From Chthoniobacteraceae bacterium (GTDB taxonomy: Bacteria > Verrucomicrobiota > Verrucomicrobiia > Chthoniobacterales > Chthoniobacteraceae): a DNA stretch of 49,459 bases. The notes under the pieces are model-generated. The model did no database searches, had not been told where the DNA came from, and worked only from the letters and a program-made list of their open reading frames with translations. Shown here in pieces: positions 16,755-24,417 of this stretch. The DNA is taken from assembly GCA_947479475.1 (NCBI GenBank), contig CANJZW010000031.1, forward strand, positions 1 through 49,459, in the 5' to 3' direction. A program made the position numbers and the translations under genes. Positions within the stretch are counted from its first letter, which is position 1; each line of letters opens with the position of its first letter.

Positions 16755-18446
16755 GTGCTCGAACTTCAGAATGTTTGCCTCAAGCTCGGAACGGAAGATG
16801 CGCCGGTTTTTCTTTTAGAAGATGTGTCTCTATCTCTCCCTTCTGGGGGGCAGTTAGTGGCCCTACTTGGACCCTCTGGTTGCGGAAAGAGCACTCTCAT
16901 GAAGGTGATAGCAGGGCTGAAAGAAGCGAGCTCTGGGAAGATTTTATGGAACGGGCGCGATCTTGCAGAGGAGGGTGACTTCGAGGCGCATGAAGTGGGA
17001 TACGTGCCCCAGTTCAGTATAGCCCATGAGAAGTTGGAAGTGTGGGAATGCATTGAAGATGCAATCCGTTTGCGGTGTGGTGGGTTGAGTCGTGAGGAAG
17101 TTGAAGTGAGGGTGGAGCGGGTGCTGTCCGAAGTTGGCATGCAGGGGATAGCAGAAAAGCGTGTGGAGGTTTTGTCTGGTGGGCAGCGTCGTCGGCTTGC
17201 TTTAGGAATGGAGTTGGTGAGTTCTCCCGAACTTCTCTTGTGTGATGAGGTGACAAGTGGCCTTGATCCGAAGGCAGAGGATGAGATCACGGGTCTGATG
17301 AAGGCGGTCTCTGAGAAGGGGCGGATTGTGCTGAACATCACTCACAGCTTAAAACATCTGTCCGTCCATGATTCTGTGATCGTACTTTGTCAGGGCCGTC
17401 TGGTTTACCACGCCTCACCAGCTCATTTGTTACACTATTTCGGAATCAGCCATCAGGAGGATCTCTATCCACGCCTCGCGGAGCGCACTCCTGCAGAATG
17501 GGATGCTTCTTGGAAGAAACATCGTGTTTCTTACGAGAAGCTAGCCGGAGAATTATCGGGGAGGCATTCCTCTGAGACGGAAAAAGTGGTGGAAGGGATT
17601 GGTTTTTTTGTGCAGTGGAGTGTGCTTCTTTCCCGTCGGTGGAAGCTGTTTTGGCGCGACCCGGGACAGGTCAAACTCCAACTCGCCTTGATGCTTGGGT
17701 TCCCATGTCTTGTGGTTGTCTTTGCTTTGCATGGGTTGCCCTCGCTCCGCGCGGCTGCAGAGTTGCCGGAAGATCCGCTCAAACAGTTGATGAGCGATTT
17801 TTCCAGTAAACTGGAATATTTGAAGGTGGGAGGAATGGTCTCCGGACTCATCATGTTTCAGGTGGTTCTTTTGACCCTGATGGGTGCGAACAATGCGGCT
17901 CGTGAGATTGCTGGGGAACGGTTGATTTTGGAGAAGGAGAAGTTCTCCGGTCTGAGTCCGGTAGCCTATGTGATCTCAAAGGTAAGTTTTCTGGCTGTTT
18001 TGGTGGTTGTCCAATCCGTATGGATGTCTCTTTTTGTGAACGCGATTGTGCGTATGCCCGGCAACTTACTGCCCCAGACTTTGTTGCTTGTTTTGGTAAA
18101 TGCAGCGATGACGGCGGTTTCGCTCGGAATTTCTGGGGTGATGCGGACGGCCGAACAAAGCTCTCTGGTTTCGGTTTATCTTGTGGGCTTTCAATTGCCT
18201 CTATCTGGCGCGGTTCTAGCCTTGCCCGAGTGGCTGGGGAAGATAACGAGACCGCTGATTGCCTCCTATTGGGGGTGGGCTGGTTTTTTGCAAACGCTCC
18301 AAGAAACGAGGTTTTACAACGCAGTGATGCAGATGACACAAACTCCCTTGATGCCGATTGGAATGGTCGTCTGGGTGCTTTCTGCACAGGCTCTGGTTGG
18401 GGTGCTTATGGCGTATTGGGGTTGTAAGGGAGGGCGCTGGGAATGA
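16755..18446 (+). CDS. ABCG-type half transporter (ATPase fused to ABC-2 permease)
   Basis: Membrane exporter subunit of 563 residues. The N-terminal ATPase has Walker A GPSGCGKS at 39-46, the signature LSGGQ at 140-144, Walker B LLLCDE at 160-165 and the switch His at 197. From about residue 300 the permease has six hydrophobic segments. ATPase first, permease second in one chain is the ABCG/White layout; such proteins work as dimers. The GTG at 16755 is preceded by AGAAGGAAG; a TTG at 16716 is an alternative. The stop overlaps the start of the squalene/phytoene synthase gene by 4 bases (ATGA), so the two are translationally coupled. The substrate is unknown; an isoprenoid is a guess from the neighbour. 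Confidence 0.9.
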   Translation: MLELQNVCLKLGTEDAPVFLLEDVSLSLPSGGQLVALLGPSGCGKSTLMKVIAGLKEASSGKILWNGRDLAEEGDFEAHEVGYVPQFSIAHEKLEVWECIEDAIRLRCGGLSREEVEVRVERVLSEVGMQGIAEKRVEVLSGGQRRRLALGMELVSSPELLLCDEVTSGLDPKAEDEITGLMKAVSEKGRIVLNITHSLKHLSVHDSVIVLCQGRLVYHASPAHLLHYFGISHQEDLYPRLAERTPAEWDASWKKHRVSYEKLAGELSGRHSSETEKVVEGIGFFVQWSVLLSRRWKLFWRDPGQVKLQLALMLGFPCLVVVFALHGLPSLRAAAELPEDPLKQLMSDFSSKLEYLKVGGMVSGLIMFQVVLLTLMGANNAAREIAGERLILEKEKFSGLSPVAYVISKVSFLAVLVVVQSVWMSLFVNAIVRMPGNLLPQTLLLVLVNAAMTAVSLGISGVMRTAEQSSLVSVYLVGFQLPLSGAVLALPEWLGKITRPLIASYWGWAGFLQTLQETRFYNAVMQMTQTPLMPIGMVVWVLSAQALVGVLMAYWGCKGGRWE

Positions 18447-19354
18447 GCGTTGAGAAGGGTGATGCCAGGCGAGCTGAGGCTGAAGCCATTACCGCCGCAA
18501 GTGGAAGCAATCTCGCACTTGCACTGCGAGTGCTACCGCGAGGGCGGCGCGCCGACATGCGGGTGTTTTACGCTTTTTGCCGCTTGGTCGATGATTTGGC
18601 CGATGAGCCTGGATTAAGTTTTGAGGAGCGCCATGCGGGTCTGCAGGCATGGAAAGACGCGTTGAGTACAAACTCGACGCGTGATCATGAGCCGCCTCTT
18701 GCCCAGACATTGCGCGAAGTATTTGCTCGCCATGCGGTGCCTTTGGAATGGGCGGCTGACGTAGTTCAGGGATGCGAGATGGATCTTGTGGGAACTCGGT
18801 ACCGGACGTGGGAAGAATTGCGTCAATATTGCTACAGGGTTGCAAGTGCTGTGGGATTGGTGAGCGCCCGGATTTTTGGAGGGCAGGATTGCGATGTATA
18901 CGCTGAAGAGCTCGGGCTTGCCCTGCAGCTCACAAATATTCTGCGTGATTCCGCCGAGGATTTTTCCATGTCCGCACGGGTTTATTTACCGGAGGAAGAT
19001 TTGTTGCGATTCGGCGTAGAACCGGGTTCATGGGTTAAATCTGAACCTCCGGGTTGGCGCGCACTCATGCAATTTCAGGTTGCGCGCGCACGGAAACATT
19101 ACGCCGCTGCGATTGCCTCGCTTCCCTCAAGCCAGAGGCGAGTGATGGTTGCTGCGGAAATTATGAGAAAGGTTTACGGCACACTTCTCGATCAGATGGA
19201 AAGGGACGGATTCCGCGTTTGGGAACAAGCGTACCGCCTGAGCCGCAGGCGGAAAGCATGGTTGGCGGCATCGGTATTTACTCGCACGATCGTGGCGACG
19301 GCTGGTCAGGCGGGAGGGCCTTGGGACAAATTGCCCTATATTGAGCGTGTGTAA
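18443..19354 (+). CDS. Squalene/phytoene synthase family protein
   Basis: Head-to-head prenyl diphosphate synthase of 303 residues. Both Asp-rich motifs that bind diphosphate through magnesium are present: D50-x3-D54 in RLVDDLADE and D169-x3-D173 in NILRDSAED. The YLPEEDL segment at 181-187 is typical. Members make squalene, presqualene diphosphate or phytoene; which product is made here cannot be told from sequence alone, and no other hopanoid or carotenoid gene is visible nearby. It is coupled by ATGA overlap to the ABC transporter, an unusual partner. Confidence 0.9.
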   Translation: MSVEKGDARRAEAEAITAASGSNLALALRVLPRGRRADMRVFYAFCRLVDDLADEPGLSFEERHAGLQAWKDALSTNSTRDHEPPLAQTLREVFARHAVPLEWAADVVQGCEMDLVGTRYRTWEELRQYCYRVASAVGLVSARIFGGQDCDVYAEELGLALQLTNILRDSAEDFSMSARVYLPEEDLLRFGVEPGSWVKSEPPGWRALMQFQVARARKHYAAAIASLPSSQRRVMVAAEIMRKVYGTLLDQMERDGFRVWEQAYRLSRRRKAWLAASVFTRTIVATAGQAGGPWDKLPYIERV

Positions 19355-19382
19355 AATTGGGGACCTGCCTATTTTTTGGAAC

Positions 19383-19847
19383 ATGAAAAATCCGTTAATT
19401 GCGGTTCTCGCCCTGTGTGTGGTTTCTGTCGCTTTCACGGGTTGTGAAACCCCTGGGCAGTCTGCGCTGGCAGGTGCTGCGACGGGCGCTGTCATGGGGG
19501 GACTGCTGAAGGGGGACACGCGTAACGTGGCTCGTGGCGCTGCCATCGGAGCTGCAGGCGGATACGTTCTCGGAAAGTACGGGGAATCTGAGCGGCAGCG
19601 CGGTGCCATCGAAAGCCAAGGTGGTTACGCTCCCGCTCCTCCTCCGCGGGAGGTTTATTATACCGCCCCTCCGCCAGCGCCTCGTTCATACCACCGCCAT
19701 CATGAATCCCCCCCGTATGGCCGTTTTTCCGGCACTTACGGATATGTTTATTCTCCGTATACGGGCCAGCTTGTAAACGTGAGAGGAATCCCTCGGGGAG
19801 CTCAGGTTGTGGATCCATCGACTGGGCGTGTGTTCATCAATCCATAG
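19383..19847 (+). CDS. Glycine-zipper lipoprotein with C-terminal SPY-G-DP-G motif
   Basis: A 154-residue lipoprotein from the ATG at 19383. The signal peptide ends in a lipobox (FTGC) with the modified Cys at 21. Residues 25-60 form a glycine zipper (GAATGAVMGG, GAAIGAAGGYVLG), as in small outer-membrane lipoproteins. A Pro/Tyr/His-rich linker follows. The last 33 residues (from VYSPYTGQ to the end) match in pattern the end of the lipoprotein at 29544: SPY, G, a G-x-P-x-G turn, V-x-DP, and S/T-G. The function of that motif is not known to me. An upstream GTG at 19341 overlaps the previous gene and would spoil the signal peptide. Confidence 0.85.
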   Translation: MKNPLIAVLALCVVSVAFTGCETPGQSALAGAATGAVMGGLLKGDTRNVARGAAIGAAGGYVLGKYGESERQRGAIESQGGYAPAPPPREVYYTAPPPAPRSYHRHHESPPYGRFSGTYGYVYSPYTGQLVNVRGIPRGAQVVDPSTGRVFINP

Positions 19848-19981
19848 TTCGCCCTAGGATCTCAGGCGTTTGGATATCCTGCCCATTGGTTTGTCTCCCA
19901 TCTTCTCTTGATTCTCTTTGGGAATCCAGCGACTATCTTCGACCCTGCGCCTCTTGAAGCTGCAGTTTACCCCGGTCTGCC

Positions 19982-20800
19982 ATGCTCAATATTTTCATTA
20001 ATCTGCTTCTGGTTGTTCACGTTCTAGTTTGCTTACTCATCGTTGTGGCGGTCCTAATGCAGAGGCCAAAAAACGAGGGTCTTGGAGCTGCGTTTGGAGG
20101 CGGGATGACGGACTCTTTGTTCGGCGCGCAAACAACAAACGTTCTGGCGACAATCACAAGATGGCTCGGCGCGTTGTTTTTCGTGCTTACTCTCGTGCTT
20201 TCGGCTCTCTACGCGAGGCAGGGCAGGGAAAAGACAGGTGTTGAGCAGAGATTGCAACAGTCTGCAAAGCCCTTGGAGCCGGTATCACCGTTGAATCCGA
20301 CTGACGCGTCGGTTGCTCCCGACGCCCTTAAGCCTGCGCCCGAAGCGCCCAAGCCCGCGCCCGAAGCACCGAAGCCTGCGGCTGAAGCACCGAAGCCTGC
20401 GGCTGAAGCGCCGAAGCCCGCGCCTGAAGCGCCGAAGCCCGCGCCTGAAGCGCCGAAGCCCGCGCCTGAAGCGCCGAAGCCTGCGGCTGAAGCGCCGAAG
20501 CCCGCGCCCGAAGCACCGAAGCCCGCGCCCGAAGCACCGAAGCCCGCGCCCGAAGCACCGAAGCCTGCGCCTGAAGCACCGAAGCCTGCGCCTGAAGCAC
20601 CGAAGCCTGCGCCTGAAGCACCGAAGCCTGCGCCCGAAGCGCCGAAGCCTGCGGCTGAAGCGCCGAAGCCTGCGGCTGAAGCGCCGAAGCCGTTGAGTGG
20701 TGTTGATCTTCTTCGTGCTGAACCGATTCTGAAACTGGCATCAACCCCTGCCTTGAATGTTGCTCCTGCTTCGGCGAAGACTGAAGTTCAGTCCCAGTAG
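19982..20800 (+). CDS. secG: Preprotein translocase subunit SecG with heptad-repeat tail
   Basis: 272 residues; SecG is normally 70-120. Residues 1-80 are SecG: transmembrane helix 1 at about 3-26, the conserved loop VLMQRPKNEGLGAAFGGG, and helix 2 at about 56-76. Residue 118 onward is a tandem array of 17 copies of P-A-P/A-E-A-P-K, followed by a short unrelated end. SecG assists SecYE; its C-terminus faces the periplasm in the two-helix topology, so the Lys/Glu/Pro tail would be a rigid extended arm there (inference). The repeat resembles the Pro-Lys linkers of TonB-like proteins in composition only. It lies apart from secY and no tpiA is next to it. Confidence 0.92.
   Translation: MLNIFINLLLVVHVLVCLLIVVAVLMQRPKNEGLGAAFGGGMTDSLFGAQTTNVLATITRWLGALFFVLTLVLSALYARQGREKTGVEQRLQQSAKPLEPVSPLNPTDASVAPDALKPAPEAPKPAPEAPKPAAEAPKPAAEAPKPAPEAPKPAPEAPKPAPEAPKPAAEAPKPAPEAPKPAPEAPKPAPEAPKPAPEAPKPAPEAPKPAPEAPKPAPEAPKPAAEAPKPAAEAPKPLSGVDLLRAEPILKLASTPALNVAPASAKTEVQSQ
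20333..20689 (+). repeat. 17-copy 21-bp tandem repeat within secG
   Basis: Seventeen in-frame 21-base units coding for P-A-(P/A)-E-A-P-K. Copies differ only at a few third positions (CCC/CCT, GCA/GCG) and at the third codon of the unit, which is Pro or Ala. Neighbouring copies are often identical, which suggests recent expansion by slippage or unequal recombination. The array length is a multiple of three, so copy changes keep the frame. Confidence 0.97.
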
Positions 20801-20855
20801 TCTCTTGCTGGGGATCTTTACGGGCCTCTGTCGGGCATTCGCAGCGCCAGAAAGA

Positions 20856-22433
20856 GTGGCGGTCTTCGTCGCCGCAGTTCTCTGTTTTCTAGTGTCGGGT
20901 TGCGATCGGGAGCAGGGGAGAGCTGATTTGGTTTTTATCAACGGCTCGGAGCCTGAGCTTTTGGATCCGGCGCTCATTACTGCGCAGCCGAGCAGTCGGA
21001 TTGCTTATGCCCTGTTTGAAGGGTTGACTGTTTTTGGGCCGGATGCAGAGGTTCGCCCTGGGGTCGCCTCAAGATGGGAGGTGTCCGAGGACGGTCTTGT
21101 TTACACGTTCTTCCTCAGACGAGAGGCTTGCTGGTCCAACGGAGATCCGGTTACAAGCGCAGATTTCATGTACGCTTGGAGGCGGGCCCTTTTGCCCGAA
21201 ACGGGGTCTGAGTATGCTTCCCAGTTTTTCCCGATCACCCATGCCGAGGCGTTCAATTCCGGGAAGATATCCGACTTCTCAAAGGTCGGGGTAAGCGCAT
21301 CCGACCCTCACAAACTGGTTGTCAGGCTGGATAACCCTACTCCCTATTTCCCCGACCTGTGCGCTTTTGCAACTTTCCTGCCCGTGCACAAGGCTACTGC
21401 CGAAGCTCATTCCGACTGGGCGTCGCGGCCCGCGCACTTCATGGGCAACGGCCCGTTTTTACTTAAGGAGTGGCGCCTTTTTGATCGTGTGCGGTTGGTG
21501 AAAAATCCGCGCTTTTGGGACGCGGATGCCGTGGCATTGGCGAGTGTGGATGTCCTCCCTGCGGCACGCCCCATGACCGCGTTCAACCTCTATGCAACGG
21601 GTGCTGCTGACATCATGATGGACAAGGGGCTGGCTCCCACTTCTCTGATGGCCGAGCTTCGCAAGCGGCCCGACTTTCACGCGGCTCCTTTTCTCGGCTC
21701 CTATTTTATTCGTTTTAATGCAGCCCGGGTGCCGTTTTCCGATGGGCGCGTTCGCCGCGCATTGAGCCTTGTCGTGGATAAGCAGGAGCTCGTGGACAAG
21801 ATTACGAGAGCTGGCGAAACGCCCGCTTCGAGTTTTGTCCCTCCGGGAACTGGGCACGGCTATGTTCCTCCCGCAGGCGCTTCGCGCAATCCGGAGCAGG
21901 CGAGGCAACTGTTGTCGGAGGCGGGATTCCCCTCGGGGAAGGGCTTTCCTGTAATCCACTACCTTTACAAGGGGGACTCAGACCTCGATCGGGATATTGC
22001 AGTGGAACTCCAGGGCGTGTTTCAAAAAGAGCTGGGAATTCAAATGCTTCTCAAGCCCCAGGAGTGGACCGTTTATCTAGCCGCCCAAAGCGCGCTGGAT
22101 TACGACCTGTGTCGATCAAGCTGGGTTGCCGATTACAACGACCCCAATACGTTTCTAAATATGTTCGTCACCGGGGATGGTAATAATCGCACCGGTTGGA
22201 GTAATGCCTCCTATGATGGGCTGATTGCGCAGGCTGCGCGTGAACCGAACCAGACGCGTCGATTTGGTTTATTCCAAGAGGCTGAAAGTATTCTAATCTC
22301 AAAGGAGGCTGCGATCTGTCCCCTATACGTTTACGTCGGGATACAATTTTACGATGGAGACCGGCTCGAGGGGATACGGCCTAATCTGCTCGATGAACAT
22401 CCGCTGCGCTTTATGCGTTGGAAAAAACGCTAG
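20856..22433 (+). CDS. OppA-like peptide-binding lipoprotein
   Basis: Extracytoplasmic solute-binding protein of family 5 (oligopeptide type). From the GTG at 20856 it has 525 residues and a lipoprotein signal (FLVSGC, Cys at 16). Family blocks: NGSEPELLDPAL near the start, the segment around SRWEVSEDGLVYTF, TSADFMYAWRR, ALSLVVDK, and WVADYNDPNTFLNMF. It would feed peptides to an ABC importer, but no permease or ATPase genes are adjacent. Frames are open to an ATG at 20757, inside secG; that start would put 34 extra residues before the signal peptide. Confidence 0.9.
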   Translation: MAVFVAAVLCFLVSGCDREQGRADLVFINGSEPELLDPALITAQPSSRIAYALFEGLTVFGPDAEVRPGVASRWEVSEDGLVYTFFLRREACWSNGDPVTSADFMYAWRRALLPETGSEYASQFFPITHAEAFNSGKISDFSKVGVSASDPHKLVVRLDNPTPYFPDLCAFATFLPVHKATAEAHSDWASRPAHFMGNGPFLLKEWRLFDRVRLVKNPRFWDADAVALASVDVLPAARPMTAFNLYATGAADIMMDKGLAPTSLMAELRKRPDFHAAPFLGSYFIRFNAARVPFSDGRVRRALSLVVDKQELVDKITRAGETPASSFVPPGTGHGYVPPAGASRNPEQARQLLSEAGFPSGKGFPVIHYLYKGDSDLDRDIAVELQGVFQKELGIQMLLKPQEWTVYLAAQSALDYDLCRSSWVADYNDPNTFLNMFVTGDGNNRTGWSNASYDGLIAQAAREPNQTRRFGLFQEAESILISKEAAICPLYVYVGIQFYDGDRLEGIRPNLLDEHPLRFMRWKKR

Positions 22434-22436
22434 AGC

Positions 22437-24383
22437 ATGGATCTTTTCACGTACCTTATGATGCGGGTGGTTTGGGCGATTTTGGCTAGCCTTCCCCTTC
22501 AGCCCGTTATTTTTTTTGCAAGGCTCATCGGCCAGGTGGGCTGGTGGCTCGCGCCGCGTTACCGGCGTCTTGTGGTCCACAATTTATCCATCGCATTCGG
22601 GGATGGCGTCTCCGCCGAGGCAAAGGCAAAAATAGGGCGAGAGCATTTCGCTAGCCTAGCGGCCAATATTGCCGCGGGCGCCTGTCTTTCCCGTATTCCG
22701 GCAAGCCGTCTTACCCAGTGGGTGAGCATCGAGGGGCTTGAATACTTGCGGCAGGCTCAATTCAAGGGGAAGGGGGCGATCGGGTTGTTGGCGCATTTGG
22801 GAAACTGGGAATTGCTTGCAAGGCTAAGTCCTGGCGTTTTCCAATGCCCGTGCGGAAGCATTTATCAAGGGATGAGCAACTCCTACGTTGACGCTTGGGT
22901 GCGACAGGAGCGCGCCGTTGAGGGGTTGGAGTTGTTTGAGCGCAAGGAGGGGTTTCACGGCGCAATGAACGTGCTTCGGCGCGGGGGGATTGTCGGGGTG
23001 TTGGCTGACCAGCATGCGGGCGATCCAGGGCTGTGGTGCCCTTTGTTTAATCGCCTCGCCTCGACGTCTCCTTTGATCGCGACGATGGCGCTCCGCACGG
23101 GCGCGGCAGTGCTTGGGATCGCGCTTTACTCAGAGCCCAAGGGGCGGTGGCGGTTGGTGATTCGCCCGGAAGTCCGCCCCTCAAACAGTGAATCTGCGGC
23201 ATTCACCGCCCAGTTGAACGGGGAGTTGGAGGCGATGATCCGAAGGGCTCCTGCTGACTGGCTTTGGTCTCACAACCGTTGGAAAACTCCAAAGCCGAGG
23301 TTTCTTGGAATTGGAGGAAAGCGCGGTGTGGTCTCGGTCCCTGGGCTGCAGCCTTTCCGACTTCTCATCCGATCTGTGAACTGGCTCGGCGATGCAGTCA
23401 TGACAGTGCCCGCCATTCGAGCGATTCGAAAGACGCGTCCTGATTTGGAAATTACGGTGACATGTCAGCAAAAACTTGCGGACTTTTGGAAGGCCGTTCC
23501 TGAAGTCGACCACGTGCTCCCCATTTCAAAAGAGACTGGCGTCTGGGAGGTCGCCCGTCTTTTAAAAGACAAAGGCTTCGACGCTGCGCTTGTATTGCCC
23601 AACTCTTTGCGCACCGGATTGGAAGTTTGGCTCGCAAACATCCCGCGCAGAGTGGGCTATCCAGGGCATTTGCGCGCTTGGTGCCTAAACCAGATTCCCG
23701 TCAATAAACGCTCCGATACACGCGTCCCCGGACCGATTCGTCACCAGGTGCACGACTACTTGGACCTCGCAGAATTCATGGGGGCGCCTCGACTCCATGA
23801 ATCCGAATGGGTCGCCCAACGGATTGCGCCTCCAGGCGCCGGGGCGACCCGCCCGTGGAGGATTGCGGTCTGCCCAGGAGCCGAATTTGGAGCCGCCAAG
23901 CGGTGGTTTCCCGAGAGGTTTGCCGATGTGATGCGGAGGGTCTCAGCAAAAAAGAAGGTGCAATGGTTTTTGGTGGGTGTGGTCAAGGATGCGGCTGCGG
24001 GGGCGGAGATTGAGGCCGCGACTGGCGGCCTAACGATCGAAAATAAAATTGGCCGGACCAGTCTAGCTGAACTCATTGAACTTCTGAAGGAATGCGACAT
24101 GCTGTTAACCAATGACACTGGGACGATGCACCTTGCTGCATTGCTTGGGGTTCCATTGGTCGCTGTGTTTGGGTCCACGGAGCCGCTCCTCACCGGACCT
24201 TTAGGGCCGGACAAAGTTGTCGTTCAGAAACGCGTTCCCTGCGGTCCCTGTTTCCGCAGGGAGTGCCATCTTGATTTTGCATGTATGCTCGGCGTTGAAG
24301 CCGTTGCCGTCTCTGAGCGCATTTTTGAACTCTTAGATGAACCCTTCTTTGGAGAAAAAGGTTCTCCCCTGCAGGTTTGTTGA
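22437..24383 (+). CDS. Fusion of lipid A acyltransferase (LpxL/HtrB type) and heptosyltransferase (GT9)
   Basis: One 648-residue chain with two enzymes. Residues 1-290 are a lipid A biosynthesis acyltransferase: a membrane anchor near 10-40, the catalytic H120-x4-E125 (HLGNWE), DQHAG at 191-195 and WLWSHNRW at 275-282. Residues 307-640 are a family 9 glycosyltransferase of the WaaF/WaaC type: RSVNWLGDAVMTVPA at the start, NDTGTMHLAA at 559-568, and a Cys-rich end (C602, C605, C610, C616) often seen in these enzymes. The first would acylate lipid A and the second would add heptose or a related sugar to the LPS core, both at the inner membrane. It starts 3 bases after the OppA-like gene. There is no stop, frameshift or start-like break between the domains. 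Confidence 0.92.
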   Translation: MDLFTYLMMRVVWAILASLPLQPVIFFARLIGQVGWWLAPRYRRLVVHNLSIAFGDGVSAEAKAKIGREHFASLAANIAAGACLSRIPASRLTQWVSIEGLEYLRQAQFKGKGAIGLLAHLGNWELLARLSPGVFQCPCGSIYQGMSNSYVDAWVRQERAVEGLELFERKEGFHGAMNVLRRGGIVGVLADQHAGDPGLWCPLFNRLASTSPLIATMALRTGAAVLGIALYSEPKGRWRLVIRPEVRPSNSESAAFTAQLNGELEAMIRRAPADWLWSHNRWKTPKPRFLGIGGKRGVVSVPGLQPFRLLIRSVNWLGDAVMTVPAIRAIRKTRPDLEITVTCQQKLADFWKAVPEVDHVLPISKETGVWEVARLLKDKGFDAALVLPNSLRTGLEVWLANIPRRVGYPGHLRAWCLNQIPVNKRSDTRVPGPIRHQVHDYLDLAEFMGAPRLHESEWVAQRIAPPGAGATRPWRIAVCPGAEFGAAKRWFPERFADVMRRVSAKKKVQWFLVGVVKDAAAGAEIEAATGGLTIENKIGRTSLAELIELLKECDMLLTNDTGTMHLAALLGVPLVAVFGSTEPLLTGPLGPDKVVVQKRVPCGPCFRRECHLDFACMLGVEAVAVSERIFELLDEPFFGEKGSPLQVC

Positions 24384-24417
24384 TCTATGCTCCACCCTCC
24401 CAGAACCAAAGTATTTT

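Noticed and set aside
19848-19981. Gap between the glycine-zipper lipoprotein and secG
   Set aside because: Checked for small genes, RNA genes and hairpins; only a 5-bp stem was found, which is not meaningful.
20328-20744. Long minus-strand open frame opposite the secG repeats
   Set aside because: It is a by-product of the 21-bp repeat read on the other strand (Ala/Gln/Ser repeat) and has no independent start signal.
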